Part shown: one piece after another, positions 1 to 8,737 of the stretch
How the letters are laid out: every line of letters begins with the position of its first letter
Numbering within the stretch: position 1 is the first letter of the stretch
DNA from: CBDCYS01 sp965224215
GTDB lineage: Bacteria; Acidobacteriota; Terriglobia; Bryobacterales; UBA6623
Direction: 5' to 3'
Assembly: GCA_965224215.1 (NCBI GenBank)
Contig: CBDCYS010000055.1
Span: 62,001 to 126,000 of the forward strand
DNA: 64,000 bases
Program-made: the position numbers and the translations under genes
The notes under the pieces: generated by a model
Database searches by the model: none
Told to the model about the DNA's origin: nothing
Seen by the model: the letters and a program-made list of their open reading frames with translations, nothing else

Positions 1-1817
1 TCTTTGTTGATTTGAAAGATGCGCGTCTTGGTAGCAAGCTGAGCGGTGTAAAGGGCTTGACGTTGCCGGTCGGCGATTCCCTCATCAAGGAGATTCGGGT
101 TGGGCAGAATCGCCGCTCGATTTCGCGGATCGTTTTTGACCTAGAACAGTCGGCCATCCACAGCGTTTTCTGGCTGTCGAACCCCGGGCGATTCGTCATT
201 GAGCTGCGGAGCGCGAAGGAACCGGTCTCGGTTGCCCAAGCACCGGCGAGACGCGACGAGACGCCTCCCTTGACGCAAGGGCCGAACGACACACTCCTGG
301 CGCGATTAGATACGACCGTTTCGCCCCTGCCCCCACCGCTGATTCAGCCTCGCACGGCCCAGGGGGGGCACGAGACCTCGCCCCAGAATCGGCTCGATCC
401 CGCTGACGCGGCGAGCTCAACGAATTCGAATTCAGTGAGTTTGAATTCAACGAGTCTGAATTCAACAAGCGACAGCGGTTCGTTAGCTGTTCGTTCCTCC
501 TACCCGGACGTGGCGGGCACTCCTCCGGCGGCTGCTTCTCTCATTCAGCCGTCGCCCGCCACGCCGGTGGAGCGATACCAGAGCCCTGGGTCTCGCTCAG
601 AATCTTCCCCGGCCGAAGCTCCGCTACCGATGGATCAAACACCCGGCTTTCCGGCTGCCGCTTCGAGCAACTCCGCGGCGACAGGCCTAGGCGTGGATCC
701 GGTTCCTCTTCCCGGCCAAGTTCCGAGGCCCAGGCCGCTGCGATATCTGAGCTCTCTGCCGCGCGTCGAGGCTCGTCCCGGCGTAGCCGCGCTGCCGATC
801 GACCCAGTCCCTGGTATCCCGGCTGAAGTTTTGGGCAGGGTGCCGATGGTCGCCGGCATCGAACCCGTTCCCATCCCGGACTTAGGCCCGGAGCCCAGGC
901 TAGCCGCGCAACAGGCCCTGCGAGCGGCACAAGCCGCAAACAAGGCGCGGAATCCCAATCCGGCCGTACTGGCCAAGCTCACAGCTCCCGAGCAATCGCC
1001 GCCTCCGCCCGTCGTTGAGCTAACCGAGCCGCCAAAGCCGGCATCGGCGACGAGCCGCGGACAGCGAAACTTGATCCGAGCCCTTGGCCTGAAGGTCGGG
1101 CGCGTCGTCATCGACGCTGGCCATGGCGGCCATGACACGGGAACGATCGGGCCCGGTGGGTTGCGCGAAAAGGATCTCGTGCTCGACATCGCCTCCCGTC
1201 TTGGCGAACTGATCCAAAGCCGTTTGGGAGCAGATGTCATCTACACGCGCACGGACGACCAATTCATCCACCTCAAGGAGCGGACAAGGCTGGCGAACAT
1301 CAGCCAGGCTGACCTGTTCGTGTCCGTGCACGCAAACTCGTCGCGTTTGAAAAACATCCGCGGCGTGGAGACCTACTATCTGAGCTTCACGACGAGTTCC
1401 TCCGCCATGGCGGTAGCCGCGCGCGAGAACGCCGCCGCTCAACGTTCCATTCACGAACTGCAAGGGCTGCTCTCGAAAATCGCGCTGACCGAGAAAATTC
1501 AAGAATCCCGCGAGTTTGCCGGCCAGGTTCAGGACGCACTCTATGGTGGCCTTTCCAAAGACACCAAAGAACTTCGAAACCGGGGAGTTCGCAAGGCTCC
1601 GTTTATGGTCTTGATAGGCGCCCAAATGCCGGCTATTCTGGCCGAAGTTGGCTTTCTCAGCAACCCAAGTGACGAGAAGCTGCTCAAGGCCAGCGGGTAT
1701 CGCCAGAAGGTGGCCGAGCACATTTTCAAGGGAGTCGAAAAGTACTCCAACAGCCTGAGCAAAGTGACGATTGCCCAGAAGCAACCCGCCCCGCCTTCAC
1801 CCGAAAAGCTGGATTAG
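1..1817 (+). CDS. N-acetylmuramoyl-L-alanine amidase (AmiC type), 5' end outside the window
   Basis: Periplasmic zinc amidase that cleaves the bond between MurNAc and the stem peptide during cell separation. The frame is open to the left edge: codons upstream of 12 read FVD directly into LKDARLG, so the N-terminus is missing. What remains starts inside an AMIN domain (to about codon 70, ending GRFVIELR). It continues with a long Pro/Ala/Ser-rich linker holding an SNSVSLNSTSLNSTS repeat (about 140-155). The C-terminal Amidase_3 domain has the zinc-ligand motifs IDAGHGGHD and VHANSS and the catalytic AEVGFLSN near the end. Domain order matches AmiC/CwlM-like proteins; the linker is unusually long. 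Family call is firm; the precise paralogue is not. Confidence 0.93.
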   Translation, partial: FVDLKDARLGSKLSGVKGLTLPVGDSLIKEIRVGQNRRSISRIVFDLEQSAIHSVFWLSNPGRFVIELRSAKEPVSVAQAPARRDETPPLTQGPNDTLLARLDTTVSPLPPPLIQPRTAQGGHETSPQNRLDPADAASSTNSNSVSLNSTSLNSTSDSGSLAVRSSYPDVAGTPPAAASLIQPSPATPVERYQSPGSRSESSPAEAPLPMDQTPGFPAAASSNSAATGLGVDPVPLPGQVPRPRPLRYLSSLPRVEARPGVAALPIDPVPGIPAEVLGRVPMVAGIEPVPIPDLGPEPRLAAQQALRAAQAANKARNPNPAVLAKLTAPEQSPPPPVVELTEPPKPASATSRGQRNLIRALGLKVGRVVIDAGHGGHDTGTIGPGGLREKDLVLDIASRLGELIQSRLGADVIYTRTDDQFIHLKERTRLANISQADLFVSVHANSSRLKNIRGVETYYLSFTTSSSAMAVAARENAAAQRSIHELQGLLSKIALTEKIQESREFAGQVQDALYGGLSKDTKELRNRGVRKAPFMVLIGAQMPAILAEVGFLSNPSDEKLLKASGYRQKVAEHIFKGVEKYSNSLSKVTIAQKQPAPPSPEKLD

Positions 1818-1962
1818 CCCCCGCCATGCCCCGACCCTTTGGGCACCCCTAGGCCCAGAGTTAGCACGAATATTTCACTGCAAATTGAAGGCTCCGCTGA
1901 AGGCTCCACGGAGCGAAGCTGCCTTCGCCTCTGACAACTTCGTAAAACAGCGTCAGGAAACT

Positions 1963-3324
1963 ATGAGCGATCCAAAACCAACTCTCTCCAATCCAATCGA
2001 ATATCTTCGAGGCTCCGCTTTTGCCAAGGCAATGCTGATCGGGGTGCTCGTCTTGTTCTTGCAGATCCCGGTCGTCCTGATCTGGCACCTTGTCTCCGAG
2101 CGTGACCAGACCCGCCGGGGCGCCATGGCTGAGGTCACCACCAAGTGGGGACAGGCACAGGAAGTTCATGGCCCCTTCCTCGTCGTCCCCTACAAATACG
2201 TGAATACCACGACGAATAACGAAGGCAAGATGGAGGTCCACGAGCACGAAGAGCGGGCGACGTTCTTGCCCCGAGTCTTGAACGTTGACGGAGAACTTGA
2301 TGTTGAAGCTCGGTACCGGGGCATATTCGAGACTTCCGTCTATCGCTCCCAGATCGACATCGAAGGACAGTTCGACCGGCCGGACTTTGCCGTTTGGGGC
2401 ATTGAGTCAGGGAGTGTTCTGTGGGACCGCGCGCAGCTCGTCTTTGAAATCAGCGACGCCAGAGCGATTCAAAACCAAGTACGCCTGCGATGGCAAGGCG
2501 AGGAAGTCGACTTCGAACCCGGCACCGGCATCCGGCAGTCGGAGACCTCCGGCATTCACGTTCAGATCGGCGCGCTCAAAGATGAAGCCACCCTCGATTT
2601 TTCGTGCACGCTCAACCTCAACGGCAGCAACCAGCTTCGATTCGCGCCGCTGGGAGACAACACCGAGTTGCGCCTGCGAGGGAATTGGCCGGACCCCAGT
2701 TTCCAGGGGCGTTGGCTTCCGGTGGAGCGGCAAGTGACGTCCGACGGTTTTGACGCCACCTGGCGAATCCCGCACCTGGGCCGCAACTATCCCCGAAGCT
2801 GGCGTTCCGGGAACAACGTCCCTCCGATCGTCGCCTCGCGCTTCGGCATCGACCTTCTCACCCCGGTCGACGCCTACCGCCAGACCGAGCGAAGCCTCAA
2901 GTATCAGTTGCTGTTCCTGGGATTGACTTTCACTGTGATCTGGCTGTTCGAAGTGCTCGGCGGGCTTCGCCTGCACGTGATCCAATATGCACTGATTGGC
3001 GGAGCCATGTGTATTTTTTACCTGCTCGAACTTTCACTCGCCGAACATTTGGGGTTCGCGGTGGCCTACGGCATCGCCGCGGTGGCCGTCGTTGCCTTGG
3101 TTGTGTCCTACGGCCTTGCGACTCTCAAATCGCGCCGACGCGCTGGAGTGATTGGAGCCGCCCTGACAGGCCTGTATGGTTGTCTTTACGTGCTGTTGCA
3201 GATTCAGGACTATGCCTTGCTGGTCGGTTCACTTGGTCTGTTCGCCATCCTGGCTGCGGTCATGTTCGCCACTCGGCACGTTGACTGGTACACATTGCGT
3301 CTGGCCCCGCGACAGGGCGCCTAA
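1963..3324 (+). CDS. creD: CreD family inner-membrane protein
   Basis: Cell-envelope integrity protein of the CreD family (PF06123); its biochemical role is unknown, and in enterobacteria it belongs to the CreBC regulon. The frame is open from 1771, but ATG 1963 is preferred. It has an AGGAAA-like ribosome site just upstream, and the protein then begins MSDPKPTLSNP followed by the expected first membrane helix (MLIGVLVLFLQIPVVLIW, about residues 22-40). A large extracytoplasmic part follows, then a C-terminal cluster of hydrophobic helices from about residue 310 (LFLGLTFTVIWLFEVLGG and onward). About 453 residues is normal for CreD. No creBC sensor pair adjoins it; the two-component genes downstream are of a different, broken type. 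Confidence 0.9.
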   Translation: MSDPKPTLSNPIEYLRGSAFAKAMLIGVLVLFLQIPVVLIWHLVSERDQTRRGAMAEVTTKWGQAQEVHGPFLVVPYKYVNTTTNNEGKMEVHEHEERATFLPRVLNVDGELDVEARYRGIFETSVYRSQIDIEGQFDRPDFAVWGIESGSVLWDRAQLVFEISDARAIQNQVRLRWQGEEVDFEPGTGIRQSETSGIHVQIGALKDEATLDFSCTLNLNGSNQLRFAPLGDNTELRLRGNWPDPSFQGRWLPVERQVTSDGFDATWRIPHLGRNYPRSWRSGNNVPPIVASRFGIDLLTPVDAYRQTERSLKYQLLFLGLTFTVIWLFEVLGGLRLHVIQYALIGGAMCIFYLLELSLAEHLGFAVAYGIAAVAVVALVVSYGLATLKSRRRAGVIGAALTGLYGCLYVLLQIQDYALLVGSLGLFAILAAVMFATRHVDWYTLRLAPRQGA

Positions 3325-3595
3325 CCACATTCCTCCTCGGCTGGCCGTCGCCACACGCGATGAAACAAGCGGGTTCACGACCGCCCCCCGAAGGGTACCC
3401 GACCATTCTTGGTTAAGCATGCAGCGCCGAGTGGCCGATATCTTCAAACAGGAGTAACTGCTCTCCCGCTCCCCCTGTGCCATTCCGCCAAGCCGGTGAG
3501 CATAGTGGAGCAAAGCTGGTACGAATTGTAGCCGAGTAAAGGGAGAGCTGACTTCAGCTCACTGTGGCCACGGGAAACGGAGATCAAACGCAGCT

Positions 3596-4076
3596 ATGGC
3601 GGCACTTAGCTATCAATCTCGGCTAGCCACCGTTCTGCTGGCCGAGGACAACCCGGCGGAGCAAAACCTGGCCCAACGGGCGCTTTCCAAGGGCATAATG
3701 CAGTGCGATCTCCGAGTAGTCTCGGACGGCGAAGAAGCGATTGCCTACCTGCTCGGCCAGGGAAAGTAGGCAGCCTTGGAGGCCGCCCCAAGGCCGGATC
3801 TAATTCTGCTCGATCTCAACATGCCAAAGGTGGACGGAAGGCAGGTGCTCGAGCGGATCAAATCCGAAGATCAGTGCCATCCCAGTCGTCGTGCTCACAA
3901 CGTCGACACACGAGCAGGATGTGGTCCGCAGCTATGAGCTAGGCTGCAATTCGTTTATCAACAAGCCGGTGGATGTTCAAGCGTTTGTCGAGGCTCTTGA
4001 GCAGCTCGGCTCCTACTGGCTGAAGCTCGTAGTGCTGCCGTTACGAGAGCCGCCCCGCATCAGGGATTCGGGTTAG
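3596..4076 (+). pseudogene. Response regulator receiver protein (Rcp1/CheY-like), disrupted
   Basis: Reads as a single receiver domain but is not translatable as one protein. The first part (ATG 3596) gives VLLAEDNPAEQNLAQRAL, the acidic-pocket strand. An in-frame TAG lies at 3767-3769. The same frame continues with DLILLDLNMPKVDG, which carries the phosphoacceptor Asp, until about 3873, where the frame changes. The remainder, PVVVLTTSTHEQDV to NSFINKPVD (conserved Thr and Lys), follows in the new frame to 4076. One nonsense codon plus one indel make this a likely pseudogene. It sits just before a histidine kinase, the usual partner arrangement of Rcp-type regulators. Confidence 0.8.
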
Positions 4077-4083
4077 AAGGGAG

Positions 4084-5522
4084 TTGAAACTTCATCCGCT
4101 CCAAGCAAGAGCGGTGAGAAATGACGTGGTCAAAGACCGGCTGACGATTCTAGTGATTGACGACAACCCAGCGGACGCTGGGTTGCTGCGGCGTCTGCTC
4201 GGAAAGATCGGCGACTTCGAGGTCGACTTCCTGCACTGCCTGAACGAGGCAGACGGCAAGAAACTGCTAGGAGCAGCGGACATTGACTGCCTTTTCCTCG
4301 ACTATCACCTGGGGAAAGTGTGTGGCCTCGACGTGCTGGCCTCGATTCGCGAACTGCAATTTGACCTGCCCGTGATCATGCTGACCGGGGCCGGTGATGA
4401 ATCGGTGGCGGTCGAAGCGATGAAGCGCGGAGCGCAGGACTATTTGGTTAAGGACGTCATGGTTCGCAAAGCGGTGACTCCCAAGGGAATTCATCGCGCG
4501 ATAACGAATGCGATCGAGAAGGTGTCGCTGGAGCGGCAGCTTCGGGAAAGCCGACGGGAGCTGCAAGAGTTTACGTCGGTGGTCGCCCACGATCTGAAGT
4601 CTCCCATGTGCGGGTCAAGAACAATATCGAGCTGGTACGGGACTTATATGGGGATAGCTTAGACCCTCAGGGTTTGCAGTTTCTCGACTTGGCACTGCTG
4701 ACTCTTGACCGTCAGTTCGGCATGATCGAGGGTTTGCTCGAATACTCTCAGCTCGGGAGGTCAGCGAAGGAGCTTGGGCCGGTTGACCTGAAGGCTGTCG
4801 CCGAAGCCGTTGCCGGGAACCTCGACTCGGTGGTTCAACAAAACCAGGGCCGATTCATCGTGGGGGAACTACCCATCGTTCATGGGGACGCGGTCGCGTT
4901 GAACCAGTTGCTGCAGAATCTGCCGGCGAATGCATTCAAGTTCCGCGGCAAGGAAGCCCCTGTCGTCCGCCTTGAGGCGAGTTGCGAGCAGGACAGTTGG
5001 CGAATCTCGGTGAGCGACAACGGTATCGGAATCGACCCCAAGCATCACAAGGACATCTTCGCCCCGTTCCGGCGCATTCACTCGCGAAAACAGTACGAGG
5101 GTTTCGGCATCGGTCTGGCAACCTGCAAGCGCATCGTTGAGCAGCATGATGGGCGGATCTGGGTGGCATCGGAGCCCGGCAAGGGTACGAGTTTTCACTT
5201 CACCCTGCAGGGGGTCGCCGCGCGGACAGCGGTATTCGCATGGATCGAGGAAGCGCCCTGGGCATGGTCAACTAGCCTGTTTCCGCACCGCCGACCTGAA
5301 TTCTTCTACAGCGGCCGCTTGCCTTCCCCATTGCGAGCGTCGCGGCACTTCAACTTCCCGCAGCGTCAGCCGACCACTTTGCCAGTGACTCCGCTCGGCT
5401 TTCTGACCAGGTACGTCTCGGCGCCAGCGGGCAAGGTTGGCTTGATCGCCACACCCTTCGCTATTTGCCGCAAGGAAAGTTTTGAGGTACTCTGGTCTTG
5501 GCAACCTGCCACGTACTTATAG
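4084..5522 (+). pseudogene. Receiver-histidine kinase hybrid, frameshifted
   Basis: Sensor kinase with an N-terminal receiver domain (ILVIDDNPADAGLLRRLL, LFLDYHLG with the Asp, VIMLTGAGDE, AQDYLVKD). A short coiled linker and the HisKA H-box EFTSVVAHDLKSPM follow. The frame breaks at about 4606-4608. The rest of HisKA and the HATPase domain continue in another frame from 4608 (LLQNLPANAFKFR N-box, VSDNGIGID G1, GFGIGLATCKRIVEQHDG G2). The kinase domain should end near 5210 after SFHFTLQ, but the frame runs on for about 100 unlikely residues to 5522, so the stop seems lost. Possible starts are TTG 4084 or GTG 4126; the first is not well supported. No sensor domain or membrane helix is seen, so it would be cytosolic. 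Confidence 0.8.
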
Positions 5523-5564
5523 GATCCCGCGAGCGGCCGGGGCGAAACACATGAGGAGAAACCT

Positions 5565-5819
5565 ATGTCAGATGAAAGCAAGAAGGACGAATCAGTAGTT
5601 GAAGAATCGGGAGTGGAAGAATCAGCGGCGCAACCGGAACTCTCGGACGATCAACTCGAGGGGGCTGCGGGTGGCCTACGGTTCGCCAATACGACAACGG
5701 ACGAGAGGACCTTGAGCCTCAAGCCGCAGGCACCAGACGCGGAACTGCTATTGGACTCGGAACCGGCCCTCGCCGAAGTCAAGCAAAAATATAGCTTTAA
5801 GGAGAACATAAAAGTCTAG
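5565..5819 (+). CDS. Small acidic protein with a double-glycine RiPP-type leader motif
   Basis: An 84-residue protein with a good ribosome site (GAGGAG about 8 bases before ATG 5565). Residues 1-24 are very acidic and low in complexity (VVEESGVEESAA). Residues 25-37 read ELSDDQLEGAAGG, which closely resembles the double-glycine leader end of peptides processed by C39 peptidase transporters (LSDEELE..AGG). Cleavage after Gly37 would release a 47-residue core with no Cys, rich in Thr, Glu, Lys and Leu, ending SFKENIKV. No modification enzyme, peptidase or ABC transporter is recognisable nearby, so it would be an orphan precursor. It could instead be an unrelated small acidic protein; only the motif supports the RiPP idea. 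Confidence 0.6.
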   Translation: MSDESKKDESVVEESGVEESAAQPELSDDQLEGAAGGLRFANTTTDERTLSLKPQAPDAELLLDSEPALAEVKQKYSFKENIKV

Positions 5820-5971
5820 CCCGGCCTTGGGCATGTCTCCCTAACGATTTGGGTATCGGGCGACCGGCGGCTAACGAAATTGGAGTTGAAAGGCAACTGA
5901 TACCGCCACCACCGCTACAGAAAAGACCTTCTTGACGCGATCACAAATGCGTCGAGGACGTGGCTCCGCGC

Positions 5972-7318
5972 TCACTGCGGTCTGATGTCGCCGAAGCCGT
6001 TCACGGCCATATCCAGCTCGGCCGGATTACCCGTGTATGTTATGTCGCCGACTCCGTGGACTCGAGCGAAAAGGGACTCGGTGGCGTTCACCTCGACGTT
6101 GCCAACGCTCAGCAGCAATGCACGGGTCCGGCTCGACGCAAGGTCAAGCAACGCGATGTTCCCCACCCCTAGCAGCAACACGTCGAGCGAGTCGACAGAA
6201 CCTGACGCCATCACGTTGCCGACACCACTCATGAAGGCTTCGAAAGTTCCTCCCGATAGCCCTGTTACCTCGAAGTTCCCGACTCCGAGATATTCCAAGC
6301 GTTTCAGCGCCGGAGTCGTGACCGATATCACCACCGCCGTATTCGTGGTGTAGGGACGCGACGAGGTAATCTGCAGGGCGCCGTCCCGCACTTGTGCGGA
6401 AACAAGTCCGATGAGGTTGTCCTCCCCTTCAATGCGAAGGGGCGTCGCCTCTTGGCCGACTTCGACCTCAACGGTTGCAACGGCGAAGAGCTGAATTCTG
6501 TCAAACTCGACGGTCTCCCGAACTTCGGAAACGACGACACCCGAGCCCCGAACGAAGTTGGGCGTCGAAGCGGTGATCTCCGTGAGGTTGCTGCGCCTGC
6601 CACCCGAGATCACAAACACATTGTCGTTGACGAACTCGTCGGGCGCCACGACGTTCAACTGGTAAACGCCCACAAAACCGGGAGCCAATCCCGCAAACTC
6701 CACTTCGGCTTGGCGGCCTCCGATATAGACCTCCGGCAGATCGACGACTCGATTGAAGGGTTCTTCTCCCGAACCACCCGTGCCGGTGAGCGCCGCGGGA
6801 GCGGTTTTCCCCAGGCCGGTGGCGTAAAGGATCAGGCGTTGGCTCGGGGCGGCGGTGGGCAGGACTGCGAAAGCGGGACTCAACAAGATCGGCGTTCCTT
6901 TGCCGTCGGAGTCGAGGGTGAAAATTCCCGGCGCTGCGGGCAGCAGGGCACATGTGAGGGGCTCACTTCGGCCCTCCGGCGTGCCCACGACGACTTCGAG
7001 TTTATCCGCGGCGAGGCCAAAGGGGATTTGGGCATTGATCTGGCCTTCGGAGACGAAATAGAGCGGCGCCTCGACGCCATCGAACAGGACGGTGACTCCG
7101 TTCAGGTTTGTGGGGAGCGGGACGGAAGAAGCGGCGACTGTGGATTCGGCCAACTCCGTTCCGAAGGTGGACACCAGCAATCCCGATGAGACGAGTGGTT
7201 CAAATGACGCTCCGTTGACAACGGATTCAGTTTTTGGCTGAGCGTTGGCCAATCCGACAAGCGCGAGGAGAAATAAGATGCCCCCTGGGAGCATCAATGG
7301 TCCGCGGGCGTGCGTCAT
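5972..7318 (-). CDS. Secreted TIGR03437 domain protein fused to a GIN (DUF2807) beta-helix domain
   Basis: The frame opens at 7432, but ATG 7318 has an AGGAGG site about 7 bases upstream and gives a clean signal peptide (LPGGILFLLALVGLANAQ), so it is preferred; length about 448. Residues about 25-240 match the Solibacter-type TIGR03437 domain: SVVNGASFEP, VSTFGTELA, VTVLFDGVEAPLYFVSEGQINAQIP, LILYATGLG, and VYIGGRQAEVEFAGLAPGFVGVYQLNV. The last 200 residues are a right-handed beta-helix-like GIN/DUF2807 domain with repeated turns such as LEYLGVGNFEV, SGVGNVMASG, LLGVGNIAL, LLSVGNVEV and HGVGDITY. Probably exported and surface or periplasmic; function unknown. TIGR03437 is a hallmark of Solibacter-like Acidobacteriota and helps place the organism. 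Confidence 0.85.
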   Translation of the reverse strand: MTHARGPLMLPGGILFLLALVGLANAQPKTESVVNGASFEPLVSSGLLVSTFGTELAESTVAASSVPLPTNLNGVTVLFDGVEAPLYFVSEGQINAQIPFGLAADKLEVVVGTPEGRSEPLTCALLPAAPGIFTLDSDGKGTPILLSPAFAVLPTAAPSQRLILYATGLGKTAPAALTGTGGSGEEPFNRVVDLPEVYIGGRQAEVEFAGLAPGFVGVYQLNVVAPDEFVNDNVFVISGGRRSNLTEITASTPNFVRGSGVVVSEVRETVEFDRIQLFAVATVEVEVGQEATPLRIEGEDNLIGLVSAQVRDGALQITSSRPYTTNTAVVISVTTPALKRLEYLGVGNFEVTGLSGGTFEAFMSGVGNVMASGSVDSLDVLLLGVGNIALLDLASSRTRALLLSVGNVEVNATESLFARVHGVGDITYTGNPAELDMAVNGFGDIRPQ

Positions 7319-7483
7319 GGAGCGGCCTCCTCTGCTCTGACCCGTTCTGGCATCCGAGCTCCCGACGCACAAATTGCCACCGCCGGCCGCGGATGCTGCC
7401 CCTATCCTGCGATGGATTTTGAGGGTTGTCAAGGACGCGGATTCAGCGCAATCCCAGCTAGTCCTGAATGGAGCAGGGCAGCT

Positions 7484-8548
7484 CTATCGGCTCGCGGGCA
7501 TCACACGAACGTATTTCCGCAGCACTTGCTGGAACGGGTCGCCCGCGTAGAGGTTGCCGTCGCCATCAGCGGCCACGAACTCGGCCCCGCTACCCCTAAC
7601 GACGCCAGGGTCGCCCCAAGGGAAGCGGACGAAGTAGCGCACCCAGCCGGCGTTCGCGTCGCCGACCCGGAGGCCCATCTCCCAGCCGGGGTTTTCCACG
7701 TTGTCCGACTCTGAGTCCGCTACGTAGATGGTGTCGTGAGCATCGAAGAAGATCCCGCTCGGCCGCCCGAACTGCGTCCAGGTCGCAATGTGCTCGCCTT
7801 CCTGATCGAAGATCTGGATCCGGCTATTACCCCGGTCGGCCACGAAAAGGCGGCCGCGCGAATCCAACGCGATGGCGTGCAGTACGCGAAATTCGCCAGG
7901 ACCGTAGCCGGTCTTTCCCCAGGACTTAATGAGCTTGCCGTCGCTCGTGAACTTCATCACGCGATTGTTCCCATCTGCGTTGTGGCCGTCGGCAACGAAG
8001 ATCGTCCCATCGTCGGCGACAAGGACATCCGCCGGCGCGTTGAGGTGATTGGGGCCGTCTCCCGGCACTCCCGGCGTGCCGAGCGTCATCAGAACCTTTC
8101 CGGTCGGGCTGAATTTGATGACGCGGTGCCCCCGTTTTCCTCCTTTCGGTACCCGCGCCGGACTGGCGGCGTCGGTCACCCACACGTTACCCTGCGGGTC
8201 GACGTCGATCCCGTGCGGCCAGATGAACATGCCGCCGCCGAAGCTCGCGACGGCCTTTCCGGTGGCGAGCTCAAACTTCACGGCCACGTCGAGATCCGAG
8301 TCGAGGCACTCGAAGCCGAATTTCTCCGAACCCGCGTCACAGCGGATCACTGCCCACAAATGCTTGCCGTCGGGGTCGACGGTGACTCCGCCGAAGGCGC
8401 CCGGCCCCCTGCCCTCTGGCAACTGCGCCCAGCCGTCGACCAAGCGATATGGATTTGGGTAGGGCTGCGCCGAAGCTGGAACGCCGACTCCCAGCAATAT
8501 GAAAGCAGCCAGCGCGAGCGGCAATTGGACTCGATTCAGTTTGAACAT
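7484..8548 (-). CDS. Secreted NHL-repeat beta-propeller protein
   Basis: Begins with a signal peptide (LPLALAAFILLGVGVPASAQ). NHL-type blades follow through the mature protein, each with a recurring pattern: HGIDVDPQGNVWVTD, ADVLVADDGTIFVADG, HAIALDSRGRLFVADRGNSRIQIF, SGIFFDAHDTIYVADS. The last strand is near the C-terminus (GNLYAGDPFQQVLRKYV). ATG 8548 is chosen over GTG 8554 because the GAGGAG ribosome site lies 5 bases before it. Such propellers occur in 6-bladed hydrolase-like or amidating-lyase-like proteins; no catalytic residues can be assigned. Probably periplasmic or extracellular, ligand unknown. Confidence 0.85.
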   Translation of the reverse strand: MFKLNRVQLPLALAAFILLGVGVPASAQPYPNPYRLVDGWAQLPEGRGPGAFGGVTVDPDGKHLWAVIRCDAGSEKFGFECLDSDLDVAVKFELATGKAVASFGGGMFIWPHGIDVDPQGNVWVTDAASPARVPKGGKRGHRVIKFSPTGKVLMTLGTPGVPGDGPNHLNAPADVLVADDGTIFVADGHNADGNNRVMKFTSDGKLIKSWGKTGYGPGEFRVLHAIALDSRGRLFVADRGNSRIQIFDQEGEHIATWTQFGRPSGIFFDAHDTIYVADSESDNVENPGWEMGLRVGDANAGWVRYFVRFPWGDPGVVRGSGAEFVAADGDGNLYAGDPFQQVLRKYVRVMPASR

Positions 8549-8737
8549 AAACACTCCTCACTCGACCCAGAGTTTTCGTTTTCATCACCCCGGCACGGAC
8601 AGCATAGCCGAGTAGCCGCTGGACCGCAAGGTTCCTCGGAATCTCCGCACTGTTTGTTAAGTTCGATGCTCCTGCCTTCGTTCGTCCCGCCCCCTCGCCA
8701 TCCGATGAGATATGCGGGTAGCAGTCCGTGGGGACGC

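Noticed and set aside
6392..7189. A 265-codon plus-strand frame opposite the TIGR03437 gene
   Set aside because: It is antisense to a gene with a signal peptide, ribosome site and clear domains; its own product shows none.
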